The notes: generated from the letters alone by a model not told the origin. DNA of 64,000 bases from Hirudo medicinalis (GCA_011800805.1 MPNW01000273.1:5687-69686); one strand, 5' to 3'; positions 43,901 to 58,900 are shown, numbered from the stretch's first letter. Program-made: numbers and translations.

Positions 43901-46900
43901 TAATTCCTTAATTATTATGCTCTACTTTTCGTGCATGTTTTTGTTTGATTTGATAAAAAAATATTAACATATTTTGATTAAATAGGTGATTAAGGGTTCA
44001 TTAAGGTTTCAAAATCAATAAAAAATAATGACAATCTGTGGTTTTGAATGTTAATTTTGTAGACAAATAAACAATCAATTGGCATTTGCGATGGTCATTG
44101 TTTGTTATTTCCATTAAAACAGTCACTTTTGGACTCGAATGTGAGTCGTTTGCAAGTTGAATTGTACAAGGAAGTCAAGAAGAACGAAGCTTCGAGGAGT
44201 CTTAGAGCTGCACTCCTCAAGTTTGCCGACCTCTGCCATTACATCAAGCCTCAGAAATGCAGGTGCTGATGATGATGTGGCATTTACATCATTTACATTT
44301 ATTATTATTACAATAATAATAATTAGATTTAGTTATCATTCTTATGTCTTTCGCAATAATTTGCTTAATGGCTAAAAACATGATTGAATACTTTGTAATT
44401 GGAGACCTTACATGGTGAATCTGCTGCCTTGCCTGACGAAGATCAGCCAAAGAAACGACGAGGGGATCCAGGATTGTTTAGCGACTTCGATGTTCAAGAT
44501 CTGCCCTGTTCTCATGTCCTTTGCCACTGATCTCGAGACCAAGGTTTAAATTACAATTTGTTGTTGGACGAAAAGTTAATTTTCAGTCGAACGTCATTCC
44601 GTCCGACAGATGCTGATGAAGTCTTTTCTGTCCAATGCAAAGTCTCCTTCTCCAAACACAAGGAGGTCTGCTGCTATTTGCCTTGCACTCATTTGTACTC
44701 ACTCTAGGAAGCCTCGGGTGTCCTTCCAATGGCTCACCAACTACTTGATAGGTGGGCAGTTCTTCTTCCCATCCTTCGCCGACTTATTTTCGAGCATTCC
44801 GTTGCAGAGCACCTGTCTTCGGCCGAGCGAGTCGAAGACACGAGAACCCTTCACGGATTGTTGCTGATTCTCAGACATCTCCTCTTGCACTTGCCCGACC
44901 TCCCTCGACGACTCTGCGATCGCTTCCACGTCGTCCACGAATGCATCGCCTCCAACTGCGACCTCACTCCCAGTTGCATGCAAGTGTTGAAGGTCAGCGA
45001 ATCGATTAAATACCGTCCTGTTATTGGCGTCGTTGCCGAGATTTTATTAATAATTAGCAAAGGAAATGCTATTTAATCGGAATAGATGCTGGAGATCATC
45101 TTGGAGTTCATGAATCACTCGGATCACAACATCATCAACACAGGTCTCGAATGCTTCTTCCAACTCTTCAAGAACATCCACCCACAGTTCTTGCACCTTC
45201 TCGTGTCACCAGGCTTGCTGAGGAACCTCTTGGCACAGAAATCTGATGGTTTGTTGCGTTCTCGTACTTATGCGCATAATTAATGAAGCGCTTTTACTTT
45301 GTAAGGCTAACAAATTATCGCCATTTGGGGCATCCGATGGTTGCAAAGTTAAAAACTCTAGTTTTGTTAACATTTGATTTGAACTATCATTGGTTGAGTC
45401 GACATTTTTGCATTATTGCCTTTATTATATTTTCTTATAACACTCGACGTACGTCACAAACATTCACAACATACAAATTAATAAGTCAAATATTTGTCTG
45501 CAATTTATAATTGGTTAATGAAGTGCCACGCAGCTTCTAAAATTGAAAATAAATTGCTTCCACTTTGAATATGCAATGGGGTCATTGTTGTTGATGTCGA
45601 TGATATTTTTAGCAGAGTGCCAGAGGGAAGATACGGAGACTTTGAAGACTCCTGACATGCGTGAGGACGTTAATTGCTGTCTTCGTTAACCGATATTTTT
45701 GCCATGACGACTAGCATTATTATTAAGCATTATTATTAACGTTAAAGCATTACTAGCATTAAAGGTAGTCATTACCACACGACCAGCTTTCCCACCCGAA
45801 CTCACCTCAGACTCGATTCCGTCGCCCGTCGAAGCGACGTCACGACAGAACAGTGACGAGGACCACTTCTCGTGTCATGCCGTCAGTGACCTCCTTTTGA
45901 TTTTCTATAGTTTTATGATTTAATATTTCTATCTATCTGTCATCACTGCCTTACTTACGAAGCACACTGCATTTGCATTTGCATACTGGGGAACTCGGCT
46001 CTAATGTTTTGAAAAATTCGTTGAAGGTCGAAACGAACGACGAGGACATCGGCTCGACGTCGTCGGAGAACGTCAAAGAATCCGAGGAGGAAGCCACTCT
46101 GGATGTGTCGGCCGCAATCCAAGCTGTCGAAAGTTTCGAAAACTCGGGGGGAGACGTCGGGGAGCTTTCGGACGAAGACGAGGTTCCGATCGTTTTTCTT
46201 GCCAGATTTTTGTGCAGCAAGTTTTTACTGTCGGGCATCAAGGGGGGCCTGGTGCCCGACAAGCAGGTTCGGGTGAGCATCAAAGTACTTGCTCTCCACT
46301 CTATTTCTCTTCTGCTTCACTTCCATCCAAACACACTCCTCCTGAAACTGCACAAAAGGACTAACAACGACAACAACGACAACAACGACATGCAGGACAT
46401 CAGGGATGTTCTTTTATATGTCAGTCATTCTGACCCTCAACTCAAAGGAAATGTGGCTCTCTTGATTGGAGCATTCATCTCTTCAGAGGCTGCATGCACT
46501 TGCTCTCTTGATGGTGAATTGCGTGGCAAGTAAAAACTTACTTATCTGTATGGTATGGAGATGGCTCTATCTTAGTTTATTTTGGGAAATAATATTGTTA
46601 TTATATTATGATAATATTGTTTTAAGGGAACAAAGTAAATAATGATTACTTCTCAAAATAATTGATCAATATAAGTTCTACTTCTTTAAAAAAATGTTCT
46701 ATAGAATGGTTTCATGCAATTTAAAGATATTCTTCTCCTATGTAAACAGAATGCAAAATGTGTGATAATTAAGTTTTTAAAGATTCGTAAAAGTAGTTTC
46801 AACACTTCTAAAATATGTGTTGAAAATATTTAGTTTTATAGTGATATTACATAAGGTCTTTGGTTGTTTGGCGTCTGCTGAATAAATGCTGTTTTGTTTA

Positions 46901-49900
46901 AAGTTCTTGCTCGCATGTTTTCGATTTGTTCTCGAGTTTTTGACGAAAGACTATTGCAATTTGATAAACAAAACTCCAAAAACCTTTAGTAATATGAAGC
47001 TATCAACAATTCAGTGAATTGTAAGGAAGATCATTGAATTATATGAATCTGTAGTTCATCTACTTACAATCACATCATGCGATCATTCTTATATTACCGC
47101 ATCATGCAGTGATTAAATATACCATTATAATGTAGAAATAAAACTATTGATCATCTTTTCCACTCATTATTAATTTTATTAATTTTTAAAATCAGGTTCC
47201 ACGTGCGAAGTGGAAAAACTCGTGTCGATGGTGATGGAGATCTACGACGACGAGTCGTCGGTAGCAGCCCGGTGTGCCGTCAGGGCTCTCGAGTCGTCGT
47301 TGCCCTCACTGATGGAAGGCTCTCACGGTCATGCTGCTCTCAATGCTCTCCTCAGCCTGTTGAAGTTCAAAGCAAATTGTTACTGGTTGGTAAAGGTACG
47401 TTGGTGATGGTAATGATTCACTGCTTAATTATGCTTTTGAGTGAATAACTATTGCTTTCATGAATTTGCACCAAAACTTCATAAATGCTAAATCATAAGT
47501 ACTCAAATAAGAAAAAGTGGAAGCTCTTTCATAATCGTGTCTGCAATGAAAAATCGAATGGTTCACCAACTGTGATGTTCCAAAAATTCAGGAATGCAGT
47601 TACACGTCGTCGTCGTCGTCATGATGTGACTCTACATGGTTGAACTGTAATTTAATTTTTAGGTTGAAATTCTTCAACTGCTTTCCACTCTGAACTTCAA
47701 AATACTGTCCTTCTTGGGGAGGTCAGCAGATGCCAAGAAAGGTCATTCCAGATTCAAGGTATTTTGAAGGAAATTAACTTTCTAGACTGAATGTTCATTT
47801 CGCAATGAAAATTCACGTTGAATTCGTCACATCCACGAGCCGACGTTGCTCGACATTAAACATTGACTTCATTTTCACGCTTTCAATGATATTTGTCTTT
47901 ACTTGATGTTGTACAATGTTCGTATTTATAAGTTTCTAATGCTTATTAAGAGTTGTATTTGTTTTTAGTTTCAAATTATTTTCGGTTTGTAATTCAATTA
48001 TTAATTATTTATAAGTTTCTAATGCTTATTAAGAGTTGTATTTGTTTTTAGTTTCAAATTATTTTCGGTTTGTAATTCAATCGATAACGAAATGGTAGGT
48101 TGCCTTGTAAAACTTTGTCACAATAAATAGTTAAACGTTACGAGTATTACATGGATTGATATTTAATTGTTTTAATGAAACATTGTTAATAATTTGTAAC
48201 GACCGCTTTCAGGTCGACGGTCAAGAGATGGTGATAGAAAATGTGATGACATTGCTCGGCGATGAAGATCACAGGGTGAGGCAGGCTGCTGTCAACATCA
48301 TTTGCAGGTATGTTGTGGCAGTTTTATAAAACAATTTAATAATCATTAATGTTGTAATAGCGGTGTTGTCATTAATGTTGTAATAGCGTGTTGTCATTAA
48401 TGTTGTAATAGCGTGTTGTCATTATTGTTAACAAAGACATGGGACGTAACATTTGCGTCTGCAGAATGATACCACAGCTCTTCTATGCACCGGATGAACT
48501 GCAGTGCTGCCCTCTGGTGGCTCTTGCGGCTCAAACGATGCTCGGTTACTTGCCCGGTTCGTCTCTCGACTCGACGTCTCGCTGCGGGAAACATTCAGGC
48601 ATGGTGTCGTGTCACGAGATGGAATCTGCCCTTTCCAGGATCATTACCAGGATCATGAGATGTTTCAGTCAATCTTCCAATAAGAATTTCACAGTTAGTG
48701 GATTCACAAAATCACTATTTCTTATCACCAATAAGGCATTTCCAAGTGGTAATTGATATTAATTTGTTATCAAAGATTTGCTTTCCTTAACTTAAACTAG
48801 GTACTGAATTTCAAGTTTACTTTCTACCTCAGTGAGAATGCAGATGTTGCTGAGTCAACTTTTTGTTGCTACCATTCTGTAATTTATCACTTCTCAGTCT
48901 AATTCACTTGCAGTGAAAATAAAAAAGGATAATAATAATTGACTGGAGGCCAATTTAACAGCTCGGATGCTGCAGTGCATTGTGTCAACTGTCTGAGGAA
49001 TATCGGGTTCAAGATTTTGTGGGGGCCTGGCTGAGCCTCTTCAAGCATCCAGCCTCCCCTGTCATGCAACCTCACAATCTCATGCAACGGATCCTGCCCA
49101 GGTCAAAAAGCAGCAACGGGTAACATGATCATGATAGTGGTTGCCAAAGAAGAAAATCGAATGTAGAACTTCTCTACTGACCAACCAGAATTCTTCCATT
49201 TCATTGCAGGATTTCTACATTGCCAAGTGGCCACAGCATGAATAATGATGATTGGTCGACGACTCTAGTGGGAGGTCCCTTACTTTTCATCCTCAGTACC
49301 CTCGCCTCTTCTCCAATGTCGCACGACCTGCATTTCCATTCGGATGCCATAAAGCTGGCTGGGAACTTGTTCATTGGTAGTGCTAAATAAAAATTTACGA
49401 CAATGAAGGTCATAGTTGTATTTGTAGTTTATATTGTAGTTCAGTATGTAGCACCATAAGCATATCATCAGAAGTGCTTGTTGTTAACCATATACATAGT
49501 GCTTCTTGCCAAGGGTATTTGTGGCGGTGCAAAATGGGTTGTTGATGCAAAACTATGACTATTGGTTTTTCTGTTGTATGCAGGCACCCAACTCTCTGAG
49601 CTAACTTGCATGCCCATGACAAGTCATTCATTGGTTTCATTAGTGTTTTGCAACAACTTATGATAATGACTTCACTTAATAATTATTTAGGCACTTCTAC
49701 ACACGACTTGAAAGGACAGGGTGCCGTACTCTCCGATACTCCGCACGATTGGTCCACACTCTCGGATAAATTCCTTACGCTTCTTGGAGATAAATTGCTA
49801 ATTCACGTTCTCAGGTCATTTCTTATATGAATTTATTAAAACATTTTAGATTATTTTTATTTAGTTATCTGGTATTAGTTAATTATTATTATTATTAATT

Positions 49901-52900
49901 TCAAGGTTGGTTTTGTGGTAATTATCTAGGATGCTCAACATCTTTCACCACATAATTGAAGATGTAATCCCAAATTCTGCCCAATCAAAATCACTTCCCA
50001 GTCTTCCGACTCCTCCTTCTTTAAGTCCGATAAAGAGGAAACCTAAGGTTGGGAAGGAAAGTGAAACTTTACAGGGTAGGCCCACTTCGACCAATCAGGA
50101 CAAACCTCCTGGTTATATTAAAATTTATTATTCTTATAACTAATATTTCCATGATGCAATGGACCTTAGCGACATCAGTTGTAATTTTATTTAGTTAAAG
50201 AACCAATCAAAGAAGGTCTGGGCTCCTTCACAAATATCCAACACTACCTTCAGTTATATAGTGTGCTCAAGTCAGCTTATATGTCATTCAAGGTTTTTCA
50301 TCTTTGTTGATCAATATTCATTGTAAAATTATAAAAATATATATTATAAAATTAAAAATTTGTCATGTTGGGTGTGACTTTATGTAGAATTTATGTTTAT
50401 TCAAAACAAAAATAATGAGTTAAGTTTATGCAGCATTAAAGTATGTTGAGTTACAGTGTGTATTATTATTTATAATATTGAAGATTGTATTATTAAATAA
50501 TTCACTTTTAAGATGTATAGCATATGTGTATGTATATAAGATGTATATAAGTTTGTAGTATCGAAGTATGTGGCACTGAAGGGCAATGTCGTTCGGTGAA
50601 AAATTCGGTGTTACTCTTCATCAGATGAACATTCCTTTACAAACTAGTGAGGCTGTTGAGCATTTATTCAGCTCGTCTGATATTGAGCAGNTAAACTGTT
50701 TATGGACTTGCTTATATTGAAAGTTAGCAAGCACTTGTAGCTGACTTCTGTAAGATTATCATTATATACATTGATCGTGGAAAAACACTCTCATTAGTAG
50801 AGCCTATCAAAGATTTGGCTCGGGCCTCTGCTCGAAAGGGACCTAAAAAAATTGAATCATGACTTTTTTGTTGCTTTTCAATTAACAAAATTGAAATTAA
50901 CTTGGTTGCTTGTTGCACTGCCAAGGTCTATAGTTTCTCAATACTCCGCCTTGGAGCTCCGACAGGGATCCCCAGAGGAGGTTCCCCCGTCTTCAAACGT
51001 TTCGGCCCTTTGAATCTCCTGACGTTTTCGAGGGGGCGGGCCACATCCGGTGATCACCGGATGTCCCTGTCGGTTTTTATCCTTCGGAACCCAACGCTTA
51101 CCGCCGGCTCTGAGAGGCTCTCTTTGGCCTTCTTATGCCGGTCACTGCTGCCTGGACTGGAGCAACTTCCGAAAGCTCTCAATGGCTTCTTCATGTCGCA
51201 TACTACCTGCTTTGCACCTGCAATCTTCGACTATGCGAGGCTCTCTTTGGCCTTTTTATGTCGATCACATCCACCCCAGTTGCCTACAGCAGTCATGAAA
51301 GCTCTCAGTGGCTTTTTCACACCATGTACTTAATATATGCAAACTGGTTCTTATAATTTGTTTGTAGCGGGCAGCCGGAGATAGAAATTTTCGGGACTCG
51401 ACCGCGGGCCTTTATGCGACAGTAAGATGGCATCCGTCAACGATGACACGAGCACCAAGTCCGACCTCTTGCCACTTTCTATCAGCACCTGGGGATAGTG
51501 CCTCATCCCTTCTAGGTTGGATGCCATGGTCCAATCGTTTGCCTTTGCAAGAATGTCTCGCCAGGGAGTTTGACATCTCTTTCTGCAGAGGTGTGCGAAG
51601 CTCTCGCAAGAAATAAATCTTTTGCTGCTTTGCGATCGTGCGCAAGTTTGCTTTGGAGACTGCTGCTTTTGCAGCCTCGCACACTTCTCGAAGGACCTGG
51701 TTATGTCGCCATGTGGACCGACCATTGGCAAGGGCATACGTGCAATTGCTGAACACGTGATGCAGTGTCTCGGTCCCGCCACAGGGCCCGCACTTGGTGT
51801 CTTCCACCAAACCCCACTTCTGCAAATTGTCCCTGGAGGGCAGCTGGTCGTACACTGACCTTATCACGAAGGCAAGTCGGAGCGGGGACATCTTCCACAT
51901 ATCGCTCCAGGTAAGGGATCGTTGCATTACGTCTTCCCACGTTGTCCACTTACCCTGCTGTGATTGCTGGACCGCCCTCATGACTTGGTCTTGTTCCACT
52001 TTTCTCCTCCTTTCCTGGTTAATCATAGCGGCTCTGGTTGATGAGCTTGCCTGGGACCATTTTGGAAGGTGGTTAGTTAGTTCCATCCAACTGCATGACG
52101 GTCTGTCTGGGTAGGACCTCTCACTTCTTCGAACATCAGCTCGGCTACTGATTCGTCGATCTCGTTCTGCGCTCAGAATTTCCTTCCAGATCTGAGTAGT
52201 GGCTTGACTTCGTGGATCCTGCTGTGCATGGAGTTGTTGAGCGTCCACTGTGTTCTTATTTTGGAGAGCTTGTACTCTTCCAAGATGGACCTATATACCA
52301 CGATAGTATTAAGTTATGCAGTGCTAGAATGTGTAATATGTATATAGTACTAAAGTGTAAAGTGTGAAGTTTTACTCCAGAAAATTATATTTCATTTCAA
52401 TTGCAATTACAAGTAGATTATCTGAATAAGTAATATTTATTTATTTATGCACATATATCAACATAACAAGTACTAATTGGATTATTAGGAATTATATTAA
52501 AATATTAATCATTCGACTCACAGATATCAGCAGAACTGACCAGTGACAAATTCCTGCATACCTTGAAATCAACACTAACAGTTTTGTCTCAGTTACTTGA
52601 ACTTGCAACCCTGAATGAAGTGTCAAGATGTGCTGATGAACTTCTCTCTTATCTTGCTTCAACCTTTGCCCTCGAACCTTCAGTGTCACTCATCTGTGTC
52701 AGACAGGTTTGAGTTTTTGGAAGTCATTACAGCTACTGCTGCGTCATGATGACGAGGATGATGACAATTGAAAAATTGTCCTCACCATGGAAGCTTGCAA
52801 GATATGTGCAATATTTGTGATTAATGTTTGCAGTTGCTACATTTTTGAAGTTAAGTTAGAAATCTATGTGGCAGCTTTTAAGGTCAATTTTTGGGACAAA

Positions 52901-55900
52901 CATGGCATCAGAGGAAGGAGGCCACTTCAGTAACAGACAACAAATCTCAACGAGTCCCAGCTCTCAGCTCCTCGATTCGCTGAAGCTTTATGACGTCTGC
53001 TTTAAACTGCCAATGATTTTCTTATATGAAAGCGGTAGCTCTCAACAGACCGATGAAAAGTCTGGACTTCCATTTAATATTTATTCAGTATTCTATTTAT
53101 TGAGTGTGGAACTTATTGAAATGATGCTGATCATTTTTTTCATAGGAAATCATGTGACAGGATTCAACCTGCTTTGATGGCAAAGATTTTTTCAAAATCT
53201 GATAAAGTGAGATGCGATATTTTTGTTTTGCAATTATAATTATAAATTTAAATATAGAAATATTGTAATTATATTTTTAATTATGAATTTAAATATTATA
53301 TATGCAATTATATCCATTTTTGAGGTAATTTGGCAATAAATTTTCATCTGAATATGCTCTGTTAAATGCATCTTTCCCACTTTTTGTTACAACATTTTTC
53401 GATCAATCTCTCCAATTTTTGGAACCCATGCATTGACAAAGTCATGTGAATTTGTTTAACCCTCTAATGACACAAATGCACCCCAAGTTGCATTTTGTTC
53501 TAATATTCATCCCAGAAGGATTCAAAATATGAAACCCAAATTTTATGACTTTTCCTTATTTATGAGGATGTACTTATTCCCCGATAACATAACTCAATTA
53601 TTTTCGGAGATATTTGATCATTATACGTTACTGTCATCAGGTGTGCATTTGCATATTTTTAAATTGCTTGACTTTGCTGAATGACTCTATATAAGAAAGG
53701 AAGTGCTTGATTTAATACAAGTTAACAACAGTGGCGAATAATAAAAGAGTTAATTTGCAAAGAATAAAGGCAGAATAGGCAAGACAATTTATATTGGAAT
53801 CTTGTAGTCAACTGACTGACTATCTGAGGCCTCATCTGCTGTTAGTCCCAGCATGGGGATTTGTGTTTCAGAGTAGTCATCATTTATGCCTTGACTCGGG
53901 GGAGCTTCAGCTTCTCGAACATGGAAAAGAGGCAAGGTATTATCTGTATTAACAATGTAGAATACCATTGCTGTTTTGCTGATCGCTTTGAAGCAGTCTT
54001 TCTGCCGGCTTGACCTGGAAAGGGCCATGAATTCCATCTCCTGAATTGTTCGACAGTGCGTCCACTTTTCTTCAATTCTTTTCAGTGTTGTCGTGAATTG
54101 GGTACTCTCGACTCTTGACCCTGGAATGGTGGGTGGCAGCAATTAATCTTGCTTTGATGGACGATGTTGTCCTCATCACCCGTATTTGGCTTGGAACTTC
54201 AACTATTTTTAGACAGGTAAGCCAATCACTTGAGAGTGTAGGGTTGGTGTTGAAAACCAAGAATATGCCAATCATACGATAGTAGATGTTGGGAAGCAGA
54301 AAACATGGTGTTGTGACCCCACGAGTCGATCAAGGGGTTGAAGTGAGTATGTCTGTTGAGGAGTGTTACAAGTATTTGGGGTGGAGGTGGGTTTGGGTGA
54401 ATACGGATCTCCGAATTTTCATTTCGAGTTCAATGCCCTAAAATGCGGCTCAGTTAAAACCTCATCTGCGCAATTTACTTCCTCCAATTCCACCAGCAAG
54501 GGCTAAGAGATCACTTCGTAAATGCAATGTCGTTTGAAAGTGCAAAGATTACTAATCATGCATAACAATTTAATATGATTTATTCAAAACAAGGCAACAC
54601 TAGGAGGCATTTAAAAATGCGAGATGGCTAAAAAGTGCTAGAACAAGATTTATTAAAATACTAAGCTGCCTGTCAGTGACGTGACATTTACTAATTCTAT
54701 TTCAGGGAATTATTTTATTGCGCGGATGTGTGCATGCGGTATATGGTTGTTGAATCGTCTGCGAGATACCGCGCGTTGGAATGATTGGTTGTGATCTGAT
54801 ATATTCTGCATGCTAATAAGCTATGTATATATATATATGTAGGACACACACACGCACGCACACACACACACACACAGTCCTAATAGGTCCAAATCATCTT
54901 AGTCATGCAATGGGCTTTAATCAAATAAATAAATAATGAATCTATCCTAATCATCTAGCTAGGAAACTGACGTTAATAAATAATAATAATAATAATAGAA
55001 TGCGGAGAGACGGAGTGTTAGTTGGCAGCTGTGAAGTGAGGGTGTGTTGAGTGATCGTGCGAAGAGGCAGACGAGTTTGAGAGCGTGTGTGGTGTGCGTG
55101 TAGATCGATTGTTGTGTTTGTGGTTGTGATTAGTATTCTATTGCTTTCTTCGCTGAAAATATAATTTATTTTCGACAACTAAGAGAGTTTGAGTTGCTTT
55201 TCCGTCAATTTTAGATCTAACTCGGTTATACAAGACAGATACCCGGTGGGGGGAAGTCAAGAACTTGACACAGCCCATGAGGTGTCCTCCATGAATTATA
55301 TTACAAGCTTACTGAGGGAAATTATTGGTTGGTCTCTGAGACTCTTTGCCAAAGAGGCCAGAAGTTATGGCTTTCAGGGTTTAGTGGGATTTAGCTGGAC
55401 AGGCCAGCAATCCAAGGAACAAAATTACTCAGAATTTTGCCTTGGACCTGTATGAAAATACCATCACTGGAAAGGGATTCAGGAGTTTCACTGGGACTCC
55501 TGACACGAGTGAATGTATGCTCGATGGCAAAGCGCACATGCCAGCTTATCAGTGTGTGTCGTGTATCCGGGTTCGGGTGGGTATGCAACATGGAGCAAAT
55601 TAGGAGCCCTGAGGGGTCCAAAATCCTCTTCAAATGTGACGTAGATTGCGAACAAAAGGAATTGTTGTACATCATTCAGAAGTTCCCAAAGACGAAAGGG
55701 TGACATAAGTTAAGTGACGTGATGCAATTTTAGGACACTAGAGTTGCTGGGCTGGGAAGTTGTTCAATTGTGCCCTACTTGGTTGCTCGGCTGGCTGAGG
55801 GTCAGATTCTTGTGTGTGAGGCCTCAATCCAGCATGGCATGCTAATAGAGGGAGTATGATGAGAAGGTTGTAAAGTACAATGTCTCGTGTATCCGTGATT

Positions 55901-58900
55901 GATTGTGGGACCATTGCCATTTTTTGGGATGCCTCAGACTGGCACCCCTGCCAAGGGTCATAGTGTATGCTTCGTCGTAGAGGGGAGCCATTCTTTTTAT
56001 TAATGTCCATTACATATCTAGTTGATTAGGACGGGATTCGAATCCATGCTCCGTCACTTTAAATATTGTAAATATATTTAAAACATAATAATTATTATAA
56101 TTGTAATCTGCAAGTTCGTGTTTATGAATAACTTGTTGTTAATACTTAAGTCTTCAGTTGGATCTTACATAAAACTCTTTGAACCGCTGGTCATAAGAGC
56201 ATTGAAGCAGTACACACTTACCAGCTTGCCTGAGGTTCAACTGCATGTCCTCGACCTTCTCACTACTCTCGTCCAACTCAGGGTCAATTATTGCCTGCTT
56301 GATTCTGATCAGGTAATACTACCTTTCATCACCATCGGTCTTCATAACCATCGTCGAGTCGTTATTCCTTAGAGAAACCGTGAATGGAGAACTTAGGCTT
56401 CTCCAATGCTGTGCTCATGGCATCATGCAAATTAACTATTATTAATCATCATCTGTCTTTGACCATTGGTGAATATTTTTATTTATCAAGCATTCAGAGT
56501 ATTTTGAGAATCCAAGGATGAAAATAAATTCGCTAAGCCAAGACACAGAAGTTTGCAGAGTAAGATGAAAGAATTCACAAATAACCTGAGAAATTAATTG
56601 AAAGAGTAGTTGATGTTTTGGGAAGATTTGAGTTTTTTTATTATAAGTATTTGTATTTTAACTATGAGTGTTTTAAAAATCATTGTAAATAATTTGTAGT
56701 ATTAATAGCTAGTATTTATAAAAAGTAAAACACTCCAGCATTCAATGTTTATTTTAAAAATCATCAGATATTCATTGGGTTTGTTCTCAAACAAATTGAA
56801 TTGATCGAGACAGGACAAAGCAGGTTGGACTTCATTTTTCTGATGATCATTGTGGTGATGACAGTATTGAATGATGTAATGTTGAGAAAAGTGTTGGCAG
56901 CATATTGGCCTCTTTAAAATTGTTTCAGACTCCAAGAAACAATTGATCTGTTGATTGATGCTGTTGAATTTCACGTTTTGATTGCAAATTTACATTCACA
57001 AATGAATGTTCACATCCTGAATAATATAAATAAATATTCAGAGCAACAGATGGCTTGCTGCCTCAGATTTTCAACTTCTTAATTCACCTGTCATTTGAGA
57101 AATACCACAACAAGGGCATCATCACCATGTCAAAAGTCATCCAACTCTGTGATGGAATCATCGCCAGTGAATTGGAGCCAAGTCTCTATGGTGCTATTAT
57201 TAGTGTCATCTTATAGAGAATGTTATTTTCATTTGCATTGATGTGAGCTTGTAATCTTTCCATTGCAACCGCACATGTTTGCAATACAGCTTTCATTGCT
57301 GCTAGCACTCTTAGGAATGCCAACAGTATTTAGGTTAGACTATGTCTGTTCCTATTAGTAGCTGATAGTTGATTGACAGCTGTCCCATGTCTCGAGCACA
57401 TTGTGTCTGCCTTGTTCAGCAAAGTCTCAGACAGTCGACAGTCAGATCCAAAAGAGTTGGAGACTCAGAGAGAAGTTGTTGTGTCCATGCTGCTCAAGTT
57501 GTTGAGGTTTTGTGAGGTTAGTTTTATTATCATCATTGCTGCTCTTTTATGAAGAAACCATGATTTTTGATAACAATGATAAGCTTAATAGGACTGTTGA
57601 TGATGATGATTTCAGGTGTTGGACATGTTGAATGTTGTACTGAGACATGCAGAGGGTGAAGATCGACTGAACAAACTTTCAAGACAAATTTCTGACTATT
57701 TCTTCCCTGCACTCATGAGACAAGAGGTTTTTTAAATTTTTATTCTAATCGTTATTTTATTGAATTATTTATTATTTCAATGTTTAATTGTTATTCTTAG
57801 TAATTAATTAATTTGATCTTATTTTAATGTTCAATCTACTTAATTATTTATCCAAATGATTAAGATGTTTATTTAACATCTTTCATTCTTTCTGCCTGCA
57901 GATTCAGATTGAAAATGCAGAGGACCTCAATTGTGTCATAAATTTGTTTGAAAGTCTTTCTCCATGTGTCTTCAGACCCATCGACATCCTCGTCAACATA
58001 CTCTTCACTGTGCCATCGACTGAGGTTCACTTCTAACTATTTGACAGTCGTGCTTTTCGACTTAGACTTTGCTTAATATTCAGTAGGGATATTAGAATGT
58101 GTTTTGCTCCGTTGTGATGGCTTTTTATTGAATAGTGCAATGTGCATTATTTTAATGTGCACACTTAAATGTGATTTGGAATGTAATGTAATTGTTTTTG
58201 TTGAGGAGAGTACTCATTATGAATCATTCACCATGATTTGGAATCATCTTCTTTTCATACAAAAAAGTTAACATTAAAGCTCTAGATGAAATAATTTTAA
58301 GATTTGACGATGATTGTATGTGGTTATGATAACGATATTCAGCAGAAGCAAGACGCGAAGTTGTGCCGATGGTTGGCTCAAGCACTTTGTTGCTTGAGAA
58401 CGTTATTGACTCTCGATGACAGGAAGGTGGTGCTGGTCAAAATAGCTCAGATGAGAGAAACACCACCTTTGTTCTCGTTTCCATCCTGCCAACTGTTTGT
58501 AAAGTCACCACTGCTATCATCTTTAAAAAATATTGGTGATGATAATGATGCCGGTGTGGAAGAATCTGGTGAACTGATTTTGTCAAGGTTTGAAAAAAAA
58601 AACACTCTGTATTTTAATTTGTGACATTTAACTTTGTCATTTAAATTATCAACAGGTTCATGATCGGCCTGGTTGTTAATTTAATGTCGAGCATACAAGT
58701 GAAGCCAGTGTCAGAGAATCAAAGGAATGTCAAGTTCTTTCTGTGTCAGGAAATGTTTCACTTGCTGCTGCTTTTGGAGAAGATGCTGTGTGAGTCACAC
58801 ATCACGATCTGCACGTTCGCCATTAAACTGTCATCATCATCATCAACATCAACATGGTGGTTCTTGTAATCCAAGAATTGCCAACTTCAGATACATTCCC

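Noticed and set aside
51050..51333. Plus-strand frames with repeated [12 protein letters not shown] text
   Set aside because: They are the antisense of the rearranged 3' part of the LINE, whose minus-strand reading carries the family motif.
53789..54142. 117-codon minus-strand open frame in a huntingtin intron
   Set aside because: No domain or paralogous copy was recognised; it adjoins an RT relic and may be part of transposon debris.
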